Source: an uncultured Bacilli bacterium (GTDB lineage: Bacteria > Bacillota_I > Bacilli_A > ML615J-28 > CAG-313). From it: a DNA stretch of 63,454 nt. Positions 15,935-25,718 of the stretch are shown in pieces. The stretch is from contig CAKONV010000010.1 of assembly GCA_934098295.1 (NCBI GenBank), forward strand, positions 1 through 63,454, read 5' to 3'. The stretch's first letter is position 1. Every line of letters starts with the position of its first letter. A model generated the notes under the pieces. The model had not been told where the DNA came from. It saw only the letters and a program-made list of their open reading frames with translations, and did not search any database. Both the position numbers and the translations under genes were made by a program.

Positions 15935-17302
15935 ATGTACGCAAAGTGTGCTTGGAAAAAATATAATCAAAATGAACAATTAAAAGTATTTGCCTTTAAT
16001 GAGGAATACAAAGATTTCCTATATAATGGAAAAACGGAAAGGTTATGCGTTAGTCAAGCTATCAAATTAGCCGAAGAAAAAGGATATGTAAATTTAAATA
16101 ATGTAAAAACATTAAAAACTGGTGATAAAGTTTATGCTACAAATAAGGGAAAAAATGTTGCTTGTTTTATCATTGGTAAGAAAGATATTGAAGAAGGTTT
16201 AAGAGTTCTTGGTGCTCATATTGATTCACCTCGTCTTGATGTTAAACAAAATCCCGTTTATGAAAAAGATGGTTTTGCTTTATTAGACACTCATTACTAT
16301 GGTGGCATTAAAAAATATCAATGGGTAACTATTCCACTTGCTATTCATGGTGTTGTATGTAAGAAAGATGGTACTACTGTCACAGTTGCAGTTGGTGATG
16401 ATGAAAAAGACCCTGTACTTGGTATCACTGATTTATTAATTCATTTATCTGGAGATCAACTTCAAAAAACTGCTGCAAAAGTTATTGAAGGTGAAGCATT
16501 AGATCTATCTCTTGGTAGCATTCCTCTTGATGGGGAAGAAAAAAATGCTGTTAAAGCAAATATTTTAAAATTATTAAAAGATAAATATGACTTTGATGAA
16601 GAAGATTTCCTAAGTGCTGAACTAGAGATTGTTCCAGCTGGCAAAGCAAGAGACTATGGACTTGATAGAAGTATGGTTGCTGGTTATGGTCATGATGATA
16701 GAGTATGTGCTTATACTTCTCTAAGAGCTGTTTTAGATACTAATGAAACAGAATATACTGCTTGTGCAATTTTAGTTGATAAAGAAGAGATTGGATCTGT
16801 TGGTGCAACCGGTGCTCAATCAAAATGGTTTGAAAATATTATTGCTGAGTTAATTGCTAAACAAACTGAATATTCAGATCTAAAGTTAAGACATGCTATG
16901 ACTAACACAATGATGCTTTCTAGTGATGTATCTGCAGGTTATGATCCTTTATATGCTTCTGTAAATGATGATAAAAACTCAGCATATTTAGGAAATGGTA
17001 TTTGTTTTAATAAATACACAGGTGCTAGAGGTAAAAGTGGCTGTAATGATGCTATGCCTGAATACTTTGCTAAAATAAGAAAAGTAATGGATGAAGAAAA
17101 TGTTTATTTCCAAACTGCTGAACTTGGTAAAGTTGATCAAGGCGGTGGTGGTACTATTGCTTATATTTTAGGAAATTACAATATGAATGTTATTGATGCT
17201 GGTATTGCCGTTTTAAATATGCATTCTCCTATGGAAGTTGTTTCTAAAGTTGATGTTTATGAAGCATATTTAGGTTATATTGCTTTTATTACTAAATTAT
17301 AA
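15935..17302 (+). CDS. M18-family zinc aminopeptidase (aspartyl aminopeptidase type)
   Basis: 455 residues, normal length. The metal and catalytic motifs of family M18 are present: AHIDSPRLD (His95 and Asp97), DKEEIGSVGATG near 282-294 (catalytic and ligand Glu), DVSAGYDP near 330, and NMHSPMEV near the end (His ligand). It removes N-terminal acidic or neutral residues from peptides in the cytosol. An excellent AAAGGAGG site precedes the ATG and a TATAAT lies about 25 bases upstream. It is monocistronic and ends in a strong hairpin. Confidence 0.94.
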   Translation: MYAKCAWKKYNQNEQLKVFAFNEEYKDFLYNGKTERLCVSQAIKLAEEKGYVNLNNVKTLKTGDKVYATNKGKNVACFIIGKKDIEEGLRVLGAHIDSPRLDVKQNPVYEKDGFALLDTHYYGGIKKYQWVTIPLAIHGVVCKKDGTTVTVAVGDDEKDPVLGITDLLIHLSGDQLQKTAAKVIEGEALDLSLGSIPLDGEEKNAVKANILKLLKDKYDFDEEDFLSAELEIVPAGKARDYGLDRSMVAGYGHDDRVCAYTSLRAVLDTNETEYTACAILVDKEEIGSVGATGAQSKWFENIIAELIAKQTEYSDLKLRHAMTNTMMLSSDVSAGYDPLYASVNDDKNSAYLGNGICFNKYTGARGKSGCNDAMPEYFAKIRKVMDEENVYFQTAELGKVDQGGGGTIAYILGNYNMNVIDAGIAVLNMHSPMEVVSKVDVYEAYLGYIAFITKL

Positions 17303-17321
17303 AATAATTACTATAAAATAT

Positions 17322-17355
17322 AAAAAATCAAGGATATCCTTGATTTTTTTATTTT
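17322..17355. terminator. Bidirectional terminator
   Basis: A perfect 28-bp palindrome built on AATCAAGGATATCCTTGATT, with U-runs on both sides, between convergent genes. Confidence 0.9.
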
Positions 17356-17546
17356 TTATTGTTTTTAGACATATAGGTAACTGTTAATATAATGCCAATT
17401 AAATTGCAGCCAATAGATAATCCAATTAATAACCCACTACTAAAGGAAGCAAATGAACTTTTTTCATTTCCTGTAAAAAAAATATATACAAGATATAATA
17501 AATTACCTAATATAATTAATGATACACCTGACTTTAGTTCTTTCAT
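17349..17546 (-). CDS. Small two-helix membrane protein
   Basis: 65 residues with two hydrophobic helices (about 8-25 and 37-58) joined by a Ser-rich loop, and a basic tail ending KNNKK. I do not recognise a family. It starts with ATG and lacks a strong ribosome site. It has its own frame between two terminators, and no overlapping gene explains it. Confidence 0.55.
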   Translation of the reverse strand: MKELKSGVSLIILGNLLYLVYIFFTGNEKSSFASFSSGLLIGLSIGCNLIGIILTVTYMSKNNKK

Positions 17547-17649
17547 AATTGTTATGTCTTTCTAATTTTAAAAAATATCAAAAAAATTATAACATATTTA
17601 TTTAGTAGATTCCATTAAAAAATACCTATAAAATTAAATTATTGTTTTT

Positions 17650-17685
17650 AAAAAAAGTGATAATAGATTTTACTCTATTATCACT
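17650..17685 (-). terminator. Terminator of the subtilase operon
   Basis: 12-bp stem (AGTGATAATAGA / TCTATTATCACT) followed on the minus strand by seven U residues. Confidence 0.9.
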
Positions 17686-17696
17686 AATTTTTATTT

Positions 17697-20600
17697 TTAT
17701 TTAGAAAAATATAATTTCCAAATATATGAAGAATAAGATGCATCATCTCCACAAATTAATTTTACATCGATAGCACCATCGTTAATACTATGTACAAAGT
17801 TAGCATAGCATAGGCCGTTTTCTTCATAGAATCCTTCAAGAATTGGAGCTTTTTCACTCTTGAATTCTAATTCTTTTAATGAATTACATCCATAGAATGC
17901 TTCAGCACCGATTGCTTTTAAGCTTTCAGGGAATACTACACGTTCGATAGTTTCATTGCCATAGAATGCTGAAGTTGCAACTTTCTTAACACCTTCTGGA
18001 ATAACAATTTCTTTTGAATTATTATTAATTACAGCATATAATACTGTCATATCATAATTATATAAAATACCATCTACTAATTTAAAGCTTCTATTTGCTT
18101 TTTCAATTGAGATTTCTTTTACATTGTTACTTCCATAGAATACATCAGCATAGTCAAATTTAGTTGTTTTCTTTGATACAGATAAACTTGTTAATTTTTC
18201 ACAATTATTAAATACTTGAACACCTAAATAACTTGTTGAATTTGTTAATACTACTTTTTCTAATCCTGAAGAAGCGAATGCAAAGTCACCAATTTCTTCA
18301 ACACCAGTAAAGTCATAATTCTTTAAATTAGAAGTATCTGCAAAAGCATAGTGATAAATATATTTAACATTACTACCAGTAAATGATAAGATATTTGATG
18401 ATCTAAATGCACTTTCACCGATTTCTGTTACTTCATTTGCTACTACTTTTGTTAAATAGATTGCTCCATAGAATGCATTAGTACCAATAGTTACAACACC
18501 TTTTGGTGCAAAGTATTCAGTTTTATTTAATCCCGCAGGGAATAAAACAACTTCACTACCATCTGCACTATAAACAACACCATCAACAGTCTTGTAATCA
18601 CTATTATTAATTACAAATTTTTCTAATGATACACAACCAACAAATGCTGTAGCAACGTCAATTCCTTCAACACCTTCTGGAATTACCATGGATTTCAAAT
18701 TTGTACAATATGCAAATGCACTTTCACCAAGTGATTCTAATGATTCACAAACATCTACATTCTCTAATTTTTCACAACCATAGAATGCCTCAGAACCGAT
18801 TGTTGTTGCTAAGGAAATATTAGCATCTACTAATGAACTACAATTTTTGAATACAGAATCACCAACACTTTCAACGTTTTCTAATCCTTTTACATCAACA
18901 AGACTAGAACAATTTTCAAATGTACCATTACTGTGTGATTCAAGTGTAGTAACTTTATTTAAATCAATTGTAGCAAGGCTTGTACAATCTTTAAATGTTC
19001 CTTCACCAAGAGTAGTCCAACTACTAGGAAGAGTAACACTTGTTAATTTTTCACAATCATTAAACATATAATATGTTCCAGGTTCATCTGCAAACATTCC
19101 TGTTTCGCCTTTTAATTCTAATTCATCTGGTAAAACAACTGTAGTTAATTTCTTTGAACCTGTAAATGCATAAACACCAACAGTCTTTAATGCAGAAGTT
19201 CCTACGAAACTAGTAATACCAGTAGAGTTGAATGCTCTAATACCAACAGAAGTTACTTCACCATCATATACTAAATCAGCGTTAACTAATCCTTTCATCA
19301 TTGCATCAGGGAATTCTGTGTATTTAGCAGGAATAGTAAGTTTTTGTAATTTTTCTTTAGTCATAATAGATGTACCGCTTGAAGCATTAATTGTTACTTG
19401 AATACCATTAACTAATCCTTCATCATCTTTTTGAATAGATACAGCTAAACTTACAGCACGAATTGCAGTTAATGTTGTACCAAAAGCAGCATCAGGTAGA
19501 GATTCTAATGTATCAGGTACTACTACTTCGCCATCATAATCCCAACCAGCAGGAGTAAACATCTTTGTATGATCTTTATTGTATAAGATACCATATTCAC
19601 CATTTTCTAAGTATTCATTATCTTCACTTGCTGTGTATGATAATAATTTCATTGAATCACCACTTACTAAGCTTCCTACGCTTCCAAGATTACCATGGAA
19701 TACAACTTTTTCAAGTTTAGGACACATACTAAATGTATAACCACCTAGAGATTCTACATTACCATAGAAATGTACTTCTTTTAATTTTGCAAAATCAGAT
19801 AATGCATTAGAATCACGAACTTCTTGGAAGGAGCCCCAATCTTCAACTTGAGTTTCACCTAAAGTTCCGCAATCTCCATAGAAGTTTAATTCAACTAGAT
19901 TTGAACATCCAGCTAAAGAGTTATCTCCAATTTTACCTACAGTACCATAGAAGTTTACTTTTTCTAAAGCAGGACATCCACTAAATGCTTCACGAAAGTT
20001 TTTAACGTTAGAATAAACAGTTACATTCTTTAAAGCAAGGTTATAAGATAATGTTGTTAATGATAGAGTTAAATATTGTTTTTCACCATCAACATCAGCT
20101 AGAGCAGGAAGAATTAAATCTTCAGCAGAAATACAGTAGCATAGAGAATTGAAGCCAATGTAAGACAATTTTGTCTTGCTAAAGTCAAGACTCTTAAGAT
20201 CTGTACAACCAGTAATTGATTCATCACCAATACTTTCAAGAGTGCTTGGGAAATCAATTTCTGTTAATTTTCTTGCAAAACGACAAACATTATTACCAAT
20301 GATTGTAACACCTTCTGGAATTACTAATTTTGTTATTGATTTATCAGCAGAGAAAACACCATTACCAATAACTGTAACACCATCTGGAATTACTACAGTA
20401 CCACCATCACCATTATAATAGCATAATACACCATTGTTAATTACAAATTCTTCGCCCGTATTTTCGTATTTACTTACATCAATGATATCATCATTTGGTT
20501 TTTTACCATTAACTTTAGATGAAGAAACAGCACTTATAGAAGATGTATGTGAATCTTTTGTATTATTTACAGTTCCATCTTTAGAAGTTTCAGCATCTTT

Positions 20601-23600
20601 CTTGTTTTCTAAATATTGAGAATATTCATCAATTACATAAAGTGATTCATTACCTGCATAGTCTTCAACACTAATTGCTAAAGTACCATTGTATAATTTT
20701 TCTTCGAAGTCAGTAATATCAAATGTTACTTCGCTACTTCCACCACGTTCTTCATCATAAATTGGATATGCATAGTTGCTTACTGATTCATAATCACCAT
20801 CAGCAGTTGATGTACCAATACCGAAGCAAGCTAAGAATTGATTATCATATAATTTTAATTTTAAGATTGTACGTCCATCTACTTCTTCAACTTTTGCTTC
20901 TTCTAATACTGGAGCTTCATAGTCCAAGCATAGAGATATTTCTTGAGTTGATTTAGTTTGATATAAATCATCTAATACAGCGTTAATACGTAGTGTTAAT
21001 TCTTGGTTATTACCAACTAGATATTCAGGAATATTTACTCTTAATTCATGAGTTTGTGAAGCAATGCTATCACCATTTAAATATGTTTTACCAATGTTAT
21101 ATCCATAAGCAGTATAATAAACGGTACCAGAATACTTATCAACAATTTCATAATATAATTCTTTTACACTACGTAGTAGAGAAACATTAACAGCATATAA
21201 TTCACTATTGATATCATAACCAAAAGCAATCTTTTCATCGTTGATTAGTGGTTCTTCATATCCTTCTGGAAGAGCATATTTATTATAAGCACCTAAGATA
21301 AATGGATTTGCAAAAGGACCAGAATAGATTAATCCCATTAAATATGTAGGATAAATTTCAAAATCTTCATCTGAATAATAACTTTCATCAAATACTGGAG
21401 CTTCATTCCATCCGCCATAGAAAGAAAGGAATGGAATACTTAAGTTAACATCTTCATGTGCATATAGTTTAACATAACCTTCAACATACATACCATTTGC
21501 AAATGTTGAATCTAAATAATTTTTATCATTTTCACTTAGAGTAACTTTAACTGTAACTTTAGCAGTAGATGCACCAGCAACTGTTAAAGTAGTTCCTGAT
21601 AATACTCCACCACTTACTTCATAAACAGTGCTTGGAGATAATAAATATCCTTTTTCTAAAGTTCTTCCATCTTTAGCTTGTTCTGTCATTACAACAGCTT
21701 CTAAATCATAATTTAAAGTATTAGCAGAAGTATTTACAACATTAAATGTCATTTTGTAAACACCACTACGAGTAGGATCATCACCAAGTTCTAATTTTGC
21801 TTTTGTAGAACCATCTACTTTTAAGTAAGCGTTAGCAGCTAAAGCAGCTTTTAGATTAGCAATACCAGCTCCTTGTTTACGAGGAGTTATTGGAGTTCCA
21901 CTTTCATCAGTTGTTACAAATGCAGTTGACATAACTATTTCATTTGTTAATTCAGCAATTTCAGCGTTTGTATAGTTTGGATACTTATTCTTTAAATCAG
22001 CCTTTACAACACTAACTAAACCAGCTAAGTTTGGAGTAGCCATTGAAGTACCACTCATATATCCATAACCAATAGTATCTGTTTCTGAATATTGAAGTGG
22101 TAATGTTGAGTATACATTAACACCAGGAGCAGATATTTCTGGTTTTAAAGATAATGATGGAGTTGGGCCTAAAGAAGAGAAACTTGCCATTTGATAATAT
22201 AAATAATCTTTAGCAAAAGTAATTGTTCCTTTTTCACCTAAAACCGCAGCGCCTTTACTATTAATACAAGCTACAGGAATTGAAACATTATCAACTAATG
22301 CTGCAATTCTAGATTCTTCATAGTTAGCAATAATTATACCAGCAGCACCTAAAGATGCAGCAATTTGAGCCTTTTCACCGAAACTAATATCACCACGTTC
22401 TACAACTACAAATTTGCCTTTAACATCAATACCTTCATAAGTATCTTGTGTTCCTTTACCAGGTACTTTTACATATTCAACAACAGCTTTTTTACCACTG
22501 AAAGGTAAATATTCATAGAAAGGTAATGTTTCTTGTGTAGTTTGGCTTTTACCCATTGTGAATTCAACATTCATACCATCAGTTTCAAAATAATTACTTA
22601 CATCGCCATAAGAAGCAGCAACTGATAAGTTTCCAGGATATGTTGAAGGAGAACCAACTAAACCATTATCTGGATTACTAGTGCTACTCATTCCATCCTC
22701 ACTAGCATCACCTGCTTCACCTTCATTACCAGCAGCTGTACATACAGTTACACCGATTCTAGCAAGTAAATTATATACCTCATAGATATCTTCTCTACCT
22801 TCTTCACCTTCAGTGAAACCATTTGTTGAACCTAGTGACATATTTAATACATCAACACCAAGTAATGCAGCATCACAAAGTGCAGCCATAATATCTACAT
22901 CTTTTGCTCCAGGAACACTATCACCAAAAACTTTAAAGAAAGCAACTTGTGCATTAGGAATTACACCCTTTACTTTTTTATCATTACCAGCAATAATACC
23001 TGTAACGTGAGTTCCATGAGCACCATGATCATAATAGTTCAAAGACATGTATCCAGGTCTTACATCTGTATCTTGATCAGCATAGTCATATTGGAAAGGA
23101 ACTTTTGAACTAATGTATAATTCTGAAGCATCACTTGCCGTTTTTGAAGCTTCTAGACTAGAAAAAGTTTTTTCAATAATTTCTTTAGTTAAAACTTCTT
23201 TTGTTTCAGATTGGAATGCTTGATGATCATAATCTAAAGCACTATCTAAAACACCAACGACAATACCAGTACCATCATAATTTGAATCATTGTTATAAAT
23301 AGCGCTTGAAGAAGCTAATAATTCATCATATGATACTTCTTTTGGAGCAGAGTATGTATTAGATAAAGCTACGTTTTTAACAAATTTATAGTTTCTAATT
23401 GTATCTAAACATTGATATTCAACTAGAACACTAACACCACTAAGTACAGAAGTATAAGTATCTTTTAAAGTATACTTAATATTATCTGCTTTTAATTTGT
23501 TTTCTAATTGATTTTTATAGTTGTTAATATTAGAGGTTACATTTTTACCAGCAGCTGTTTCAGCAAATTCTGCTAATGTACCTTTAAAACTACTTGAAAG

Positions 23601-23867
23601 ATAAGCTTCTGCTAAATTCTTTGTATCAAAGCTTACAACACCATAAACATCAGCTGTTGCACTGATTCCGTTAGAACCAGTTGTAATGTTATTGTTATTA
23701 AGTTTTATGTTACTCATTTTAGCATTATTAACTTTTGTAAATGACAATACTTTTACATTACTTGAATTAGAAGTATTTGTAGTTATAAAGCAAGAAGTTA
23801 AAAATAAGCCCATTACCGCAAATAAACAAATCGAGGTTACTAATTTAAAAAGTCTATTTAATCTCAT
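17697..23867 (-). CDS. Giant subtilase (S8) lipoprotein with PA domain and BspA-type leucine-rich repeats
   Basis: 2,056 residues. A lipoprotein signal (FLTSC, Cys26) is followed by a short propeptide-like region and an S8 catalytic domain with the triad Asp208 (GVLDSALD), His284 (HGTHVTG) and Ser608 (SGTSMATP), oxyanion Asn381 (AAGNEG), and a protease-associated insert about 440-550. This layout matches the lactocepin/C5a-peptidase group. Beta-sandwich domains follow to about 1100, a low-complexity linker near 1110-1145, then about 900 residues of BspA-type LRR_5 repeats (units such as 'LTEIDFPSTLESIGDESI'). It should be an outer-surface protease whose repeats bind host or matrix proteins. 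A strong GGAGG site precedes the ATG; it follows the partner lipoprotein gene by 15 bp. Confidence 0.95.
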   Translation of the reverse strand: MRLNRLFKLVTSICLFAVMGLFLTSCFITTNTSNSSNVKVLSFTKVNNAKMSNIKLNNNNITTGSNGISATADVYGVVSFDTKNLAEAYLSSSFKGTLAEFAETAAGKNVTSNINNYKNQLENKLKADNIKYTLKDTYTSVLSGVSVLVEYQCLDTIRNYKFVKNVALSNTYSAPKEVSYDELLASSSAIYNNDSNYDGTGIVVGVLDSALDYDHQAFQSETKEVLTKEIIEKTFSSLEASKTASDASELYISSKVPFQYDYADQDTDVRPGYMSLNYYDHGAHGTHVTGIIAGNDKKVKGVIPNAQVAFFKVFGDSVPGAKDVDIMAALCDAALLGVDVLNMSLGSTNGFTEGEEGREDIYEVYNLLARIGVTVCTAAGNEGEAGDASEDGMSSTSNPDNGLVGSPSTYPGNLSVAASYGDVSNYFETDGMNVEFTMGKSQTTQETLPFYEYLPFSGKKAVVEYVKVPGKGTQDTYEGIDVKGKFVVVERGDISFGEKAQIAASLGAAGIIIANYEESRIAALVDNVSIPVACINSKGAAVLGEKGTITFAKDYLYYQMASFSSLGPTPSLSLKPEISAPGVNVYSTLPLQYSETDTIGYGYMSGTSMATPNLAGLVSVVKADLKNKYPNYTNAEIAELTNEIVMSTAFVTTDESGTPITPRKQGAGIANLKAALAANAYLKVDGSTKAKLELGDDPTRSGVYKMTFNVVNTSANTLNYDLEAVVMTEQAKDGRTLEKGYLLSPSTVYEVSGGVLSGTTLTVAGASTAKVTVKVTLSENDKNYLDSTFANGMYVEGYVKLYAHEDVNLSIPFLSFYGGWNEAPVFDESYYSDEDFEIYPTYLMGLIYSGPFANPFILGAYNKYALPEGYEEPLINDEKIAFGYDINSELYAVNVSLLRSVKELYYEIVDKYSGTVYYTAYGYNIGKTYLNGDSIASQTHELRVNIPEYLVGNNQELTLRINAVLDDLYQTKSTQEISLCLDYEAPVLEEAKVEEVDGRTILKLKLYDNQFLACFGIGTSTADGDYESVSNYAYPIYDEERGGSSEVTFDITDFEEKLYNGTLAISVEDYAGNESLYVIDEYSQYLENKKDAETSKDGTVNNTKDSHTSSISAVSSSKVNGKKPNDDIIDVSKYENTGEEFVINNGVLCYYNGDGGTVVIPDGVTVIGNGVFSADKSITKLVIPEGVTIIGNNVCRFARKLTEIDFPSTLESIGDESITGCTDLKSLDFSKTKLSYIGFNSLCYCISAEDLILPALADVDGEKQYLTLSLTTLSYNLALKNVTVYSNVKNFREAFSGCPALEKVNFYGTVGKIGDNSLAGCSNLVELNFYGDCGTLGETQVEDWGSFQEVRDSNALSDFAKLKEVHFYGNVESLGGYTFSMCPKLEKVVFHGNLGSVGSLVSGDSMKLLSYTASEDNEYLENGEYGILYNKDHTKMFTPAGWDYDGEVVVPDTLESLPDAAFGTTLTAIRAVSLAVSIQKDDEGLVNGIQVTINASSGTSIMTKEKLQKLTIPAKYTEFPDAMMKGLVNADLVYDGEVTSVGIRAFNSTGITSFVGTSALKTVGVYAFTGSKKLTTVVLPDELELKGETGMFADEPGTYYMFNDCEKLTSVTLPSSWTTLGEGTFKDCTSLATIDLNKVTTLESHSNGTFENCSSLVDVKGLENVESVGDSVFKNCSSLVDANISLATTIGSEAFYGCEKLENVDVCESLESLGESAFAYCTNLKSMVIPEGVEGIDVATAFVGCVSLEKFVINNSDYKTVDGVVYSADGSEVVLFPAGLNKTEYFAPKGVVTIGTNAFYGAIYLTKVVANEVTEIGESAFRSSNILSFTGSNVKYIYHYAFADTSNLKNYDFTGVEEIGDFAFASSGLEKVVLTNSTSYLGVQVFNNCEKLTSLSVSKKTTKFDYADVFYGSNNVKEISIEKANRSFKLVDGILYNYDMTVLYAVINNNSKEIVIPEGVKKVATSAFYGNETIERVVFPESLKAIGAEAFYGCNSLKELEFKSEKAPILEGFYEENGLCYANFVHSINDGAIDVKLICGDDASYSSYIWKLYFSK

Positions 23868-23882
23868 ATTTTTTTCCTCCTC

Positions 23883-25478
23883 TTATGCATACATCATAAT
23901 TGTATCAAGTACTTGATTTTCATAATTTTCCATAGCATTTTCATATGCTGCTGTAACATCATCATATGTAGTGGCATTAAGAATTGAATCATAGTATGAT
24001 TGCATTAATTCATCAAGTGCTTCATAAATTTGTTCTGAGAATCCTGTTCCTTCAATGAATTCTTGTAAATCTAAAATTAGTTCATCATAAGCAGCTTTAA
24101 GATTTTTAACACATTCTTCTTTGTATGGTTTTAAAATTAAATCATCAGCTTCTTTTGTACTAACTTTATTCATTTTTTCATAAACATTACTTAAATATGT
24201 TTCTTTATCTACACCTTCAGTTAGATTTCTTAATTCATTAGCAGCTTCTAGATATATTGCTTCTATTTCTTGCCAACGATTACTATAATAATTATCTTTT
24301 CCTAAAGATGTATAATAAGCTCTAATCTCTAAAATTATAGATACATATACGCATTTATTATTTTCTAGGAGTGAACTTACTTTTTCATCATAACTTAAAT
24401 ATACATCCATTACTTCAGTTTGGTATAAAGCTTCATTAATAGCTGTTTCAAATTCTTCTACTAACTTTTCTAATGCTTTTAAACTTTCATCAGAATATAA
24501 TTCTCTTTCAACAGCACTTAATTTATAGCTCATAGCATTTTCTTTTGTGATTCTTAAATAATTAGCAATTACAATGTCTTGTTCTTTTGTTGTAACATTA
24601 TTCATTTTAACAAGTGTATCATGATAGATTTGTACGATTGTTGGTGCACCACCTTCGTAGTTATTAACATCATTAACACCATTTTGATAATATTCAACTA
24701 ACTTTTTCCAATCTTTTTCAAGATAATCTTCTTCTTGATAATTTTCAATGCTTTCTTCTAAAAGAGTAATATAGTCTTTTTCTTTACTAATTGTTTCATA
24801 GAAATCAGTTACTAATTCTTTTACTTCTTCTACGGTTTTAGCATCTTCTACATAGTCACATAAATCTAAGTATGCTTCTTTAATATTTTCAATTGAAGAT
24901 GCAGGATATAAGTCAAGAGTACATTTTTCTTCAATATAAGATCCTAATGATTTAACACTCTCTAAGATACCTGCTAAAGTATAATCAAATCTTGCAACGA
25001 TTACTGTATCGCTATAAACTGGTGTATTAAAATCATATTCTTGATTATCAACATACCAACCAACAAATACAAAACCTTCTTCAGCAACTGGATCATTTGG
25101 TTTTACCGCATGTTCTCCATAATGCACAGTTTGATCTTTTTCATCCACGCCTTCAAAAGATACAGTTAAATATTTCTTTTCAACAACTTCGTATTCAGCC
25201 TTAACTGTTAATCCATAATAACTAACAGTAAGAACTTTTTTACCAACTGTTCTTGTATCAAAACCAGAAACCATTTTTTCAGTTACGGTTGCTTTATGAC
25301 TAGAACCATTGGAATAGATTGCGTTAATTTTCAAATTTTCAAAGTTGTAGTCTTCACCAACTTCAAAGATTGCCGGGAATTCATTAACGAACTCTATCTT
25401 CTCTAATGTTGATCTTGTACAAGCCGTCAAAAACATACACATTACAAGACAAACAATAAAGTATTTTATTTTCTTCAT
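23883..25478 (-). CDS. Surface lipoprotein with Ig-like and InlB-type repeat modules and a helical region
   Basis: About 531 residues from ATG at 25478 (TGGAGGT upstream; preferred to a GTG at 25496). Lipobox FLTAC gives Cys20. Residues about 25-100 look like a bacterial Ig-like domain (IEFVNEFPAIFEVGEDYNFE), and about 105-165 like an InlB B-repeat (EEGFVFVGWYVDNQEYDFNT). The remaining 350 residues are alpha-helical, acidic and Tyr-rich with FIVAR-like or spectrin-like helices (VKSLGSYIEEK). It is co-transcribed with the subtilase 15 bp downstream, so it may be an adhesin or accessory of the protease. Confidence 0.85.
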   Translation of the reverse strand: MKKIKYFIVCLVMCMFLTACTRSTLEKIEFVNEFPAIFEVGEDYNFENLKINAIYSNGSSHKATVTEKMVSGFDTRTVGKKVLTVSYYGLTVKAEYEVVEKKYLTVSFEGVDEKDQTVHYGEHAVKPNDPVAEEGFVFVGWYVDNQEYDFNTPVYSDTVIVARFDYTLAGILESVKSLGSYIEEKCTLDLYPASSIENIKEAYLDLCDYVEDAKTVEEVKELVTDFYETISKEKDYITLLEESIENYQEEDYLEKDWKKLVEYYQNGVNDVNNYEGGAPTIVQIYHDTLVKMNNVTTKEQDIVIANYLRITKENAMSYKLSAVERELYSDESLKALEKLVEEFETAINEALYQTEVMDVYLSYDEKVSSLLENNKCVYVSIILEIRAYYTSLGKDNYYSNRWQEIEAIYLEAANELRNLTEGVDKETYLSNVYEKMNKVSTKEADDLILKPYKEECVKNLKAAYDELILDLQEFIEGTGFSEQIYEALDELMQSYYDSILNATTYDDVTAAYENAMENYENQVLDTIMMYA

Positions 25479-25676
25479 CTTTATATTTACCTCCACTTTA
25501 AATATTCAAAAATGATTATTATCATAATTTGACAAAAATATTATAAACCTTTAAATAAAAATAGTTTATATTATTGCTCAATCATACTGGTGTAAACGGT
25601 CACATTGAAGTTTTTTCAAAAATTTGATTTTGATTTTTTCATACTTTTATATACGTAAAATTATTTTTTTATATCA

Positions 25677-25704
25677 TAAAAAGGAAGCTTTTTAAGGCTT
25701 CCTT
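25677..25704 (-). terminator. Terminator of the ABC exporter operon
   Basis: 8-bp stem AAGGAAGC / GCTTCCTT with U residues following on the minus strand. Confidence 0.8.
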
Positions 25705-25718
25705 AATATTCTAAAAAC

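Noticed and set aside
18847..23010. Plus-strand frames inside the subtilase gene
   Set aside because: Antisense shadows of the LRR repeats and catalytic domain, with no ribosome sites.
25560..25625. A Crp-like site upstream of the subtilase operon (TGTGAC-N4-TACACC)
   Set aside because: Only one half resembles the operator at 12968; the other half does not match, so it is likely chance.
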